From: Proteobacteria bacterium UBA2133
GTDB taxonomy: Bacteria > Pseudomonadota > Gammaproteobacteria > Arenicellales > UBA868
DNA: 11,979 bases
Direction: 5' to 3'
NCBI GenBank assembly: GCA_002327725.1
Contig: DCXP01000060.1
Location: 1-11,979 of the forward strand
Positions 1 to 5,889 of the stretch are shown in pieces. The notes beneath the pieces are model-generated. The model searched no databases. It worked only from the letters and a program-made list of their open reading frames with translations, and was not told where the DNA came from. The first letter of the stretch is position 1, and each line of letters begins with the position of its first letter. Position numbers and translations under genes: made by a program.

Positions 1-1
1 A

Positions 2-286
2 CTGGAGCGCTGCTATACCCAGTTCTCGAGATATAACCAATCCGGATGCGGAGCGTTTAACTCCAGTTCTCCAGAAGGGTTCTATGGCATTTCGGTCACC
101 TATGAAATCCCAGCTGGCCAATCAAACGCTACGGGATTCACCCTTGCTGCACTTCGGAAAGAAAAGGCAGACACAACCCCAACGATTGCTGAAGCTGAAG
201 CCCTTGATCCAGCCTGTCCAACCCTAACCTTAGATCACACAGGATATCAGGACACTTCTGGACCCGATCAAACTAAATGTTGGTAG
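2..286 (+). CDS. pilE: Type IV pilin (PilE-like minor pilin), C-terminal part
   Basis: Only the last 94 codons are in the window; the start lies to the left. The frame beginning at base 2 is open to TAG at 284-286. The translation has the globular, Cys-containing C-terminus of PilE-like minor pilins: a segment reading GFYGISVTYE, a FTLAA strand, then a late DPACPTLTLDHTGYQ stretch and a terminal PDQTKCW. The paired cysteines near the end fit the disulfide (D-) region of type IV pilins. The hydrophobic N-terminal helix and prepilin peptidase site are outside the window and cannot be checked. By family, such proteins are cell-envelope pilus subunits or initiators of the fimbrial tip, normally at the end of a fimT-pilV-pilW-pilX-pilY1-pilE cluster; that cluster would lie upstream. 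Codons here are more AT-rich than in the following genes, which is common for pilins. Family assignment is fairly sure; the exact subunit is inferred. Confidence 0.75.
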   Translation: MERCYTQFSRYNQSGCGAFNSSSPEGFYGISVTYEIPAGQSNATGFTLAALRKEKADTTPTIAEAEALDPACPTLTLDHTGYQDTSGPDQTKCW

Positions 287-377
287 CGTGCACTCTCCGG
301 AATGGGCCTTGCGTAAATCCAACCAAAGGTGTCGCCCCGGGAATACGCCGCGCAGAAACCGCCGTTGAAAATAATCC

Positions 378-740
378 GTGCTTGCCGAATCGTTCTCGCG
401 CCACATTCAGCGGGACGAAGCGAATGGCATCACACGGCTTAATGTCGAGAGCGATACGGGCATGCTGCGCCTGACCGACCTTGGCTGGGAACACGGTTCC
501 GTATCCCGACAGTTCTACGAAATCACCGACGGCGAGCCCAACTCCAATAAAGCGCAGCTGCACTGGACGATGCGCTTTCGCCGGCCTGACACGGGGCTGG
601 ATGTCCGGACCGAAACCCATTCCACCCTGCAGTCGACATCAACCGATTTTCACTTCAGCGCGTCGCTGGAGGCATTCGAAGGCGAGGACCGGGTCTATTT
701 CAGTGAATGGGAAAGAAAATTTCCCCGGGATTTAAATTAA
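378..740 (+). pseudogene. CocE/NonD-family hydrolase, C-terminal remnant
   Basis: This 120-codon frame, opening with GTG at 378, resembles the extreme C-terminus of CocE/NonD-type (peptidase S15-like) hydrolases. It has the FSRHIQRDEANG-like stretch, then YEITDGEPNSNKAQLHWT, the THSTLQSTSTDFHFSASLEA strand pair, EGEDRV and a terminal PRDLN. Whole members of the family are several hundred residues long, with an alpha/beta hydrolase domain (Ser-Asp-His) followed by a jelly-roll domain. Only the end of the jelly-roll is present, so no catalytic residue survives. In-frame stops stand just upstream (TGA at 366-368, TAA at 372-374), and none of the three plus frames between 287 and 377 gives a recognisable continuation. 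There is no Shine-Dalgarno sequence before the GTG. I read it as a 5'-deleted relic whose break lies close to base 375. A short expressed protein is possible but less likely. Confidence 0.62.
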
Positions 741-742
741 AG

Positions 743-764
743 CGCCAGACCCCGGCGTCTGGCG
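743..764. terminator. Hairpin terminator, probably bidirectional
   Basis: A perfect 8-bp stem, CGCCAGAC (743-750) with GTCTGGCG (757-764), encloses a 6-base loop. It is followed on the plus strand by TTTATCTTTT, and preceded by an A-rich run that gives a T-rich tail on the minus strand. It sits between the hydrolase remnant and the stop of the ureohydrolase gene, which end toward each other, so it could serve both. Confidence 0.75.
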
Positions 765-765
765 T

Positions 766-1722
766 TTATCTTTTGGCGGCAATCGAATCCGCGATGATGC
801 ACAGCATCTCGAACATCAGGTTGGCGACCGTGACACAGGTGATGTCCGTGGGGTCATAACACGGCGACACCTCGCTGATATCCGCGCCGATGATGTCCAT
901 GCCCTGCAGTGAGCGCAGGATGACCTGCACGTCCCTCGGAATCAGGCCTCCGATCTCGGGCACCCCGGTCCCGGGCAGATAGGCCGGGTCGAGGCCGTCG
1001 ATATCAAGCGAGATATACACCGGGCCGCCTTTCAGTACTTCGTGAATCCGACGGATCGCGGCCGCGCGGCCCATCTCTTCGTACTCGTCCATCGTGATGA
1101 TGCTGTAGCCGACGTCATAGCCGTACTGGATGTCCTGCGGCGTAAAGCGGCTGCCGCGCATACCCACCTGGATAGCGCGTTTGGGGTCGATCAATCCTTC
1201 TTCATAACCGCGGCGCATGAAGGTCGCATGGTTCACCTTGTCACCGCAGATCTCATCCAGCGTATCGGCGTGGGCATCAAAATGCAGTATGCCCACAGGC
1301 TGATCCACCGCCAGCGCCCGCAGAATCGGCAGCGGAATCGTATGATCACCGCCACAGGCGATCGGCACGATGTTCGCGCCCTTCATCTCGCTGAAAAAGC
1401 CCCTGATCAGGTCAATCGACTTGTCCTTGCTCATCGGATTCACGGGTGCATCGCCAAGATCAGCAACGTTGCAGATCTCAAAAGGCCGGATACCGCTGGT
1501 GGGATGAACCCGACGGATCAGTCGTGACATCTCCCGCACGCCGGCCGGGCCGTGCCGCGCCCCGGTGCGGTGGTTAAGACCCAGATCAAAGGGCACCCCC
1601 ACGAGACCCACGTCGACTTCTTCGATGATCTCCCGGGTGACCGTGCGCATGAACGTGGCGAGGCCCGCAAACCGGGGCACCACAGAGGGATCGACAGGCT
1701 GATAATCTTCTCGGTTGTTCAT
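766..1722 (-). CDS. Ureohydrolase, agmatinase / guanidino-acid hydrolase type
   Basis: A 318-residue protein of the arginase/agmatinase superfamily, which hydrolyses a guanidino group to urea and an amine in a binuclear metal (usually Mn) centre. All six metal ligands are present: His127 in GGDHT, Asp149, His151 and Asp153 in HFDAHAD, and Asp240 and Asp242 in SLDIDGLDPA. The late GTGVPEIGGL block and the SEVSP segment also fit. Length is normal for the family. The N-terminal PRFAGLATFMR stretch and the DLGDAPVNP block look more like Pseudomonas guanidinopropionase/guanidinobutyrase (GpuA/GbuA) than like E. coli SpeB, so the substrate may be a guanidino acid rather than agmatine; this rests on remembered family patterns. 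The start is ATG at 1722 with GGAG just upstream. It lies 19 bp behind the SDR gene and is probably co-transcribed with it. Confidence 0.9.
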   Translation of the reverse strand: MNNREDYQPVDPSVVPRFAGLATFMRTVTREIIEEVDVGLVGVPFDLGLNHRTGARHGPAGVREMSRLIRRVHPTSGIRPFEICNVADLGDAPVNPMSKDKSIDLIRGFFSEMKGANIVPIACGGDHTIPLPILRALAVDQPVGILHFDAHADTLDEICGDKVNHATFMRRGYEEGLIDPKRAIQVGMRGSRFTPQDIQYGYDVGYSIITMDEYEEMGRAAAIRRIHEVLKGGPVYISLDIDGLDPAYLPGTGVPEIGGLIPRDVQVILRSLQGMDIIGADISEVSPCYDPTDITCVTVANLMFEMLCIIADSIAAKR

Positions 1723-1741
1723 TTGCTTCTCCGCTGAATCC

Positions 1742-2536
1742 CTAAAGAGGGTTAGCCGTTATCAAATGCGTCCCGCCATCAATCACCAGCAACTGTCCTG
1801 TGATCGATAGCGCCTGCAGCCCCAGCCAGCACACCGCCTCGGCAACATCGGCCGGCGTCACAATCGTTTGCAGCGGCGAAGCGGCCGCGACTTTTTTCTT
1901 GAATGCTGACAGCGCTTCTTCTGAGAGTTTTCCCGAGAGCCATTTTGTATCCACAAAACCCGGGCAGACTGCATTGACCCGGATCGATGGTGCCAGATTC
2001 CGCGCCAGTGACAAAGTCATCGTGTTAAGCGCCCCTTTGGAAGCGGCGTAGGCCATGGAAGACCCGATACCGCTCATGCCTGAATGCGACGAGACATTCA
2101 CCACCGCGGCACGATCTGACTTTTTCAGATACGGTACCGCCGCGCGGGTCATCTGGTAACTGCCGGTCACGTTGACCGACATGATCTGATCAAAATCAGC
2201 GTTATCAAGCGCCTCCAGATCTTTCTGATCGGCAAACCGGGTAACGCCGGCGTTGTTGACGAGAAGATCCACCCGGCCGAAAGCATCCATGGTCTCCTCA
2301 ACGATCCGCCGGCACTGATCATCATCGGCAACACTGCCCTGAATCGAAACCGCCTCGACACCAAGGGCCTGGCATTGGGCAACGGTCTGGCCTGCGCCTG
2401 CGCCGCTGCTCTGGTAACTGACCGCAATCCGGCAGCCTCTTGCGGCAAACGCCGTAGCGCACGCCGCGCCGATTCCCGTTCCGGCGCCGGTGACGATGGC
2501 GACAAGGCCGTCAACATCAGCCGCGCTGGTGCTCAT
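1742..2536 (-). CDS. Short-chain dehydrogenase/reductase (classical SDR)
   Basis: A 264-residue classical SDR, an NAD(P)-dependent oxidoreductase acting on an unknown alcohol or carbonyl substrate in the cytoplasm. The nucleotide-binding TGAGTGIG is at residues 16-23, NNAG at 94-97, the active-site Asn in VNVTG near 122, Ser150, and the YxxxK pair Tyr163/Lys167. The CPGFVDT block follows near 191. No acidic residue stands at the end of the second beta strand (AVSYQSS), which leans toward NADP(H), a weak inference. The C-terminus has the usual GQLLVIDGG. The start is ATG at 2536 with AGGGA six bases upstream. It is the first gene of a probable two-gene unit with the ureohydrolase and is divergent from the class III aminotransferase. 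Annotators would often call such a protein FabG-like, but nothing here links it to fatty acid synthesis. Confidence 0.9.
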   Translation of the reverse strand: MSTSAADVDGLVAIVTGAGTGIGAACATAFAARGCRIAVSYQSSGAGAGQTVAQCQALGVEAVSIQGSVADDDQCRRIVEETMDAFGRVDLLVNNAGVTRFADQKDLEALDNADFDQIMSVNVTGSYQMTRAAVPYLKKSDRAAVVNVSSHSGMSGIGSSMAYAASKGALNTMTLSLARNLAPSIRVNAVCPGFVDTKWLSGKLSEEALSAFKKKVAAASPLQTIVTPADVAEAVCWLGLQALSITGQLLVIDGGTHLITANPL

Positions 2537-2626
2537 GAAATTCCCTGCTGGATGTATTCGCCATGATTTTGCCTTGCGCCTGCAACCCCCCCTACAGGAT
2601 GAATTGCCTTCCTGACTCGCTGCCTG

Positions 2627-2654
2627 ATCATATAATTCCCAGCGAACAAATCAA
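2627..2654 (-). promoter_or_regulatory. Sigma70-type promoter for the SDR-ureohydrolase unit
   Basis: On the minus strand TTGATT (2649-2654) and TATGAT (2627-2632) are separated by 16 bases, a good -35/-10 pair. Transcription would start near 2620, giving a leader of about 84 bases before the SDR ATG. Confidence 0.55.
2631..2636 (+). promoter_or_regulatory. Possible -10 box for the aminotransferase gene
   Basis: A perfect TATAAT lies on the plus strand inside the divergent spacer and overlaps the -10 box of the opposite promoter. No good -35 sits at the right distance (TTCCTG at 2609-2614, 16 bases away, is poor). If used it would probably need an activator; the leader to the ATG at 2766 would be about 125 bases. 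Confidence 0.3.
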
Positions 2655-2765
2655 CCTGGAAACGATCAGGATTTTTATCCCCGCCCGGCCATCGTCCGAT
2701 GAATCCACGCTGTATTACCTGACCCGGCGGCGACGAATGCGATCTTTTTCTGTAAACCTCATTCC

Positions 2766-4196
2766 ATGAGCAACACACAAGCCCCTCGATTGCCCGGTGC
2801 GGCGCCGCTGGTCGGAGGCGGACAGGATGTTTTTTACGCTTACAGCAATATCGTGCCGCGGCCCGTCATCACCCGCGCCAAAGGCATATATATGTGGGAT
2901 GAAGACGGCAACCAATATATCGACGCCTCTTCAGGGCCGGTGGTCAGCAACATCGGACACGGCAATGTTCGTGTTGCCGATGCCATGGCCGAACAGGCAA
3001 AGCAGATGGATTTCGCCTACTCAAGGGTTGCCCGGCATGGGCCGAACATGGCCCTGACCGACCGGATTGCTCGATTCGCCGGCCCCGGGTTTGAGCGGGT
3101 CGCCTTGTCCAGCGGCGGCAGCGAAGCGATGGAGATTGCCGTCAAGTTTGTCCGTCAGTATGTGCTTGCGACAGGCGCGCCCGAGCGACGCCAGCTCCTC
3201 ACCTGCCTGCCGTCCTACCATGGCGGGACGATAGCGACGCTCGGCATGTCGGGAGATGATGCCCTGAGTGGTTTCTTCGATGGCTTCGGCATGACCAGCC
3301 ACAAGGTACCGGCACCTCTCAGTTACCGCCTGCCTGGGTCACATACGCTTCAAAGCTATACCGAGTTCGCCCTTGCGGCACTCGAGGCAAAAATCCGGGA
3401 GCTGGGGCCGGATACCGTGCTGGCCTTTACCGTTGAACCGGTTGGCGGTCTCGCTACCGGCTGCGTGGTCCCGCCGGTGGCGTACTTTCAAGGCATCCGC
3501 GACATCTGCAGCCGGCATGGCATTTTTTTGATTTTTGACGAAGTGCTCTGCGGCACCGGCCGAGGGGGTAAATTCCTGAGCGCACATCATTATCCCGATG
3601 CGCTGCCGGATATTGTTGTCATGGCCAAGGGTCTGGGCTCAGGCTACGCGCCACTGGGCGCGACGCTGTTTCCGGCAAGTCTGGTAGATCATTTGTCGGC
3701 GCTCACCGGCTTCAACTTCTCGCATACCTACAACGCCAACCCGATTACCTGCGCCACGGGACTTGCGGTGCTGGATGAATACGAAAGACTCAATCTCATT
3801 GATAACGCCGCTGTGATGGGCCGCTACCTCAAAGAAAGCATGCGGGCGTTGGCGGATGAATTCCCTGTGATCGGCGATGTCCGCGGACAGGGCCTGCTGC
3901 TGGGCGTCGAACTGGTCGCGGATCCGGCCAGTAAGCAGTCGATGAGCCCGGAATTTCTGCCGACCGAGAAAATCCGCATCCACGGCCTCAACAACGGCCT
4001 GATGCTCTACTCGCGCAGAACGGCGGGCGGCAGGTATGGCGACTGGTTTCTGCTGGCGCCGCCGCTGACCATCACAAAAGACCAGTGCGATGAACTGCTC
4101 CGTCGCCTGCGAGCGACCCTGGGAGATTTTTTCGAAGACTGGTCTCATGAAACGAGCCGTAACCGTTCGGAAACTGAGCCTGCACTCCCGGATTAG
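2766..4196 (+). CDS. Class III (omega) aminotransferase, PLP-dependent
   Basis: A 476-residue fold-type I transaminase of class III, the group that includes GABA, beta-alanine, ornithine and other omega-amino acid aminotransferases. Visible marks are the phosphate-binding SSGGSEAME near residues 115-123, the PSYHGGT block, IFDEV with Asp258 for the pyridine nitrogen, and the Schiff-base lysine Lys288 in VVMAKGLGSGY. These are followed by the HTYNANP and GQGLLLGVEL blocks. Length is within the family range, with an extra polar tail after the last helix. The start is ATG at 2766; no clear Shine-Dalgarno stands before it and no better in-frame start is seen. It is divergent from the SDR-ureohydrolase pair and 40 bp ahead of the PEBP-like gene. 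The context suggests an amine or omega-amino acid donor released from a guanidino compound; the substrate is not readable from the sequence. Confidence 0.92.
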   Translation: MSNTQAPRLPGAAPLVGGGQDVFYAYSNIVPRPVITRAKGIYMWDEDGNQYIDASSGPVVSNIGHGNVRVADAMAEQAKQMDFAYSRVARHGPNMALTDRIARFAGPGFERVALSSGGSEAMEIAVKFVRQYVLATGAPERRQLLTCLPSYHGGTIATLGMSGDDALSGFFDGFGMTSHKVPAPLSYRLPGSHTLQSYTEFALAALEAKIRELGPDTVLAFTVEPVGGLATGCVVPPVAYFQGIRDICSRHGIFLIFDEVLCGTGRGGKFLSAHHYPDALPDIVVMAKGLGSGYAPLGATLFPASLVDHLSALTGFNFSHTYNANPITCATGLAVLDEYERLNLIDNAAVMGRYLKESMRALADEFPVIGDVRGQGLLLGVELVADPASKQSMSPEFLPTEKIRIHGLNNGLMLYSRRTAGGRYGDWFLLAPPLTITKDQCDELLRRLRATLGDFFEDWSHETSRNRSETEPALPD

Positions 4197-4236
4197 GTAA
4201 TATAGGAGATCCACCCAGGAGCGAAGGACCAACGCC

Positions 4237-4773
4237 ATGACCCAGCCCCCTGTTCCCTACGACTTTCTTCCGACCGTCGATGCCTTCAGTGTGGCCAGCG
4301 ACAACATCCGGGACGGCGAAACCCTGGCCATGCCCCAGGTCTCGGGGATTTTGGGTGCCGGCGGCGAAGATATCTCGCCGCATCTGGCCTGGACCGGCGC
4401 CCCGCCGCAGACGCAGAGTTTCGTGGTGACCTGCTTCGATCCCGATGCGCCCACCGGCAGCGGCTTCTGGCACTGGGTGGTGTATGACATTCCCGCAAGC
4501 GTGGCTGAACTCGCCACCGGCGCGGGCACAGCGGACGGCGCCGCACTGCCCGCCGGCGCAAAACAGTTAAAAAATGATGCGGGCCTGTATGGTTATCTCG
4601 GCTCAGCGCCTCCGGCCGGCCACGGGCCGCACCGTTATATCTTTGCCGTTCACGCGCTCAGTATTGCAGAGCTGCCGATCGATCAGAACACCTCACCGGC
4701 GGTCGGCGGCTTTAACATGTTTGGCAATACCCTGGCGCGTGCGCTGATCACGCCGGTTTACGAGCAGGCCTAG
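4237..4773 (+). CDS. YbhB/YbcL-family PEBP-like protein
   Basis: A 178-residue phosphatidylethanolamine-binding-protein-like protein of the bacterial YbhB/YbcL (Raf kinase inhibitor-like) group. Marks of the anion-binding pocket are SPHLAW at 47-52, DPDAPTGSGFWHWVVYDIP at 68-86 and GPHRY at 130-134. The end contains the FNMFGNTLAR-type helix. No signal peptide is present, so it is probably cytoplasmic, like E. coli YbhB. The biochemical role of these bacterial proteins is not settled, and I assign none. The start is ATG at 4237 with a purine-rich AAGGA about nine bases before it. It follows the aminotransferase by 40 bp on the same strand without a clear terminator between, so read-through is likely, but a functional link is not evident. 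Confidence 0.9.
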   Translation: MTQPPVPYDFLPTVDAFSVASDNIRDGETLAMPQVSGILGAGGEDISPHLAWTGAPPQTQSFVVTCFDPDAPTGSGFWHWVVYDIPASVAELATGAGTADGAALPAGAKQLKNDAGLYGYLGSAPPAGHGPHRYIFAVHALSIAELPIDQNTSPAVGGFNMFGNTLARALITPVYEQA

Positions 4774-4815
4774 CCCTGCATTACCATCGGCTGTCACGAA
4801 GAAGGTCGCCTTAAC

Positions 4816-4891
4816 TGGTGGCCAGGGGCGGAATCGAACCACCGACACGAGGATTTTCAGTCCACTGCTCTACCAACTGAGCTACCTGGCC
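4816..4891 (-). tRNA. tRNA-Phe (GAA)
   Basis: On the minus strand a full cloverleaf of 76 bases can be read. The acceptor stem is GGCCAGG pairing with CCTGGCC, the D loop contains AGCTCAGTTGGTAGAGC, and the anticodon loop CTGAAAA carries GAA. The T arm contains GGTTCGATTCC, and the discriminator A is followed by an encoded CCA. The body matches the usual gammaproteobacterial tRNA-Phe pattern. Confidence 0.97.
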
Positions 4892-4921
4892 TTTGGGGAG
4901 GAACCACAAGCGGGGGATGGG

Positions 4922-4950
4922 ATTACAAATCACCCACGGGGTTTCGTCAA
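4922..4950 (-). promoter_or_regulatory. Sigma70 promoter for tRNA-Phe
   Basis: TTGACG (4945-4950) and TGTAAT (4922-4927) on the minus strand are exactly 17 bases apart. Start of transcription would be near 4915, about 24 bases before the mature tRNA. The bases after the -10 box are C-rich (CCCATCCCCCGC), the kind of GC-rich discriminator typical of stringently controlled stable-RNA promoters. Confidence 0.7.
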
Positions 4951-4978
4951 GCGCGGGTCATCTCGATCGCGCGAATGA

Positions 4979-5194
4979 TCAGGAAAGATCGAGTGCGTAG
5001 GGCTTGAGTTTTTCGATCGGAATAAGTTCAAGCGTGCGGATGTTGGTCCGCGAAAGACAGACCTTGCAGGCCACGCCCGCGTCCAGTGCTCTGGCATAGG
5101 AACCCGCACACACGCACCAGCGCTCGCCGGACTTGGGTCCTGCGAAACCAAACCGTGGATGCGGGTGTGACGAGGTCGTTACCATCGGGATCAA
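4979..5194 (-). CDS. DUF2237-like short protein, probably 5'-truncated
   Basis: A 71-codon frame (TTG at 5194, or ATG at 5185). The block FGFAGPKSGERWCVCAGSYARALDAGVA and the ending LELIPIEKLKPYALD resemble the C-terminal half of DUF2237 proteins, whose consensus I recall as FGFPGLKPGDRWCLCA followed by LEIVPLEDLKAHA. Complete members are about 110-130 residues with an N-terminal Cys-rich part, which is absent. The open frame runs past the possible starts to a TAA at 5234-5236, and the codons in between read LLEQQREYDLSN, comparable with the family's FLEFSRSRGNDLST. This suggests the start has been lost. No Shine-Dalgarno precedes either start codon. The function of DUF2237 is unknown. It may be a relic or a short expressed variant; Cys residues are retained in the surviving part. 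Confidence 0.5.
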   Translation of the reverse strand: MIPMVTTSSHPHPRFGFAGPKSGERWCVCAGSYARALDAGVACKVCLSRTNIRTLELIPIEKLKPYALDLS

Positions 5195-5295
5195 GTTAGA
5201 GAGATCGTATTCTCTTTGCTGTTCAAGCAGACTTTAAATGCCTGTTTTCCGGGTTGCGTCATCGTGCCGGGGCTCCACCGGCGCCACACCGGCAG

Positions 5296-5304
5296 TGCTA
5301 TAGT
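5296..5304 (+). promoter_or_regulatory. Extended -10 promoter for the Nudix gene
   Basis: TGCTATAGT is an extended -10 element (TGn followed by TATAGT, 5299-5304). No good -35 is present, which an extended -10 can compensate. The start point would be near 5311, about 20 bases before the ATG at 5332. Confidence 0.45.
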
Positions 5305-5331
5305 GACCGAAAGCTACCACGCAACGCGACC

Positions 5332-5871
5332 ATGAAATTCTGCAGCCAGTGTGCCGCCCCGGTCAGCCTCCGGATACCGCAAGGGGATAACCTGGAGCGG
5401 CATGTCTGTGATGTCTGCGGGCAGATCCACTATCAGAACCCCAAAATCGTGGCTGGCTGTATTCCCGAGTGGGAGGGACGGATCCTGCTCTGCCGGCGCG
5501 CCATCGAACCGCGCCATGGCCTGTGGACCATCCCTGCAGGATTCATGGAGAACGGTGAGACCGTCGAACAGGCCGCGATGCGGGAGACCCTGGAAGAAGC
5601 CTGCGCCCGGGTCGAGATCAGCGGGCTTTATGCCGTGTTCAATATTCCCCACGTAAACCAGGTGTACATGATTTTCCGCGCCCGGTTGTGTGACGGTGAA
5701 TTCGCGCCCGGCACAGAAAGCCTTGAGACCGTGCTTTTTGACGAAGACCAGATTCCCTGGTCAAAGATGGCCTTTCCGGTGGTGATCCAGTCGCTGCGCC
5801 GGTATTTTTCAGACCGGCCCAACAATCACTTTCCGTCCTTTGTGGATACGGTGACGCCGATACGGCGCTAG
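5332..5871 (+). CDS. Nudix hydrolase with N-terminal zinc ribbon
   Basis: A 179-residue Nudix pyrophosphohydrolase, expected to cleave a nucleoside diphosphate-X compound in the cytoplasm. A zinc ribbon stands at the N-terminus with Cys4, Cys7, Cys26 and Cys29, as in the Nudix_N_2 type. The YQNPKIVAG strand follows, then LLCRRAIEPRHGLWTIPAGF and the Nudix box from Gly70 to Ala92. The box keeps Glu76, Arg84, Glu85, Glu88 and Glu89, but its last glycine is Cys91, a substitution I believe occurs in this subfamily. I chose ATG at 5332 over the in-frame ATG at 5254 because family homology begins at MKFCSQC, and the upstream 26 codons are low-quality sequence overlapping the probable promoter. No Shine-Dalgarno is seen, so translation may depend on the short leader. 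It ends 18 bp from the convergent flavoprotein gene. The substrate (ADP-ribose, NADH, FAD or other) is not determined. Confidence 0.92.
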   Translation: MKFCSQCAAPVSLRIPQGDNLERHVCDVCGQIHYQNPKIVAGCIPEWEGRILLCRRAIEPRHGLWTIPAGFMENGETVEQAAMRETLEEACARVEISGLYAVFNIPHVNQVYMIFRARLCDGEFAPGTESLETVLFDEDQIPWSKMAFPVVIQSLRRYFSDRPNNHFPSFVDTVTPIRR

Positions 5872-5889
5872 AGCGGACCGCGCGGGTGT

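Larger units (their letters stand above)
2623..2670. repeat. Spaced inverted repeat in the divergent control region
   Basis: CCTGATC (2623-2629) and its exact complement GATCAGG (2664-2670) have centres 41 bases apart, close to four helical turns. They bracket the -35/-10 region of the minus-strand promoter. This is the geometry of two operator half-sites or of a looped regulator, but no regulator gene is in the window. Confidence 0.35.

Noticed and set aside
273..620. Minus-strand frame over the pilin end and the hydrolase remnant
   Set aside because: The opposite strand shows clear pilin and CocE/NonD-like sequence; this frame resembles nothing and spans two unrelated segments.
766..1722. 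Firm naming of the ureohydrolase as agmatinase SpeB
   Set aside because: The metal site is common to the superfamily and does not define the substrate; N-terminal blocks look more like guanidino-acid hydrolases.
3639..4238. 199-codon minus-strand frame opposite the aminotransferase
   Set aside because: No motif, no start signal, and fully covered by the real gene on the other strand.
4930..5151. 73-codon minus-strand frame overlapping the DUF2237-like piece
   Set aside because: Alternative frame over the same DNA; only the other frame shows family similarity.
5254..5331. Longer N-terminus for the Nudix protein
   Set aside because: The extra 26 residues precede the conserved MKFCSQC start and overlap the probable extended -10 promoter.
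5836..5875. Short CGCCG-ATA-CGGCG hairpin at the Nudix stop as a terminator
   Set aside because: Only five pairs, a three-base loop, no T tract, and most of it lies in coding sequence.
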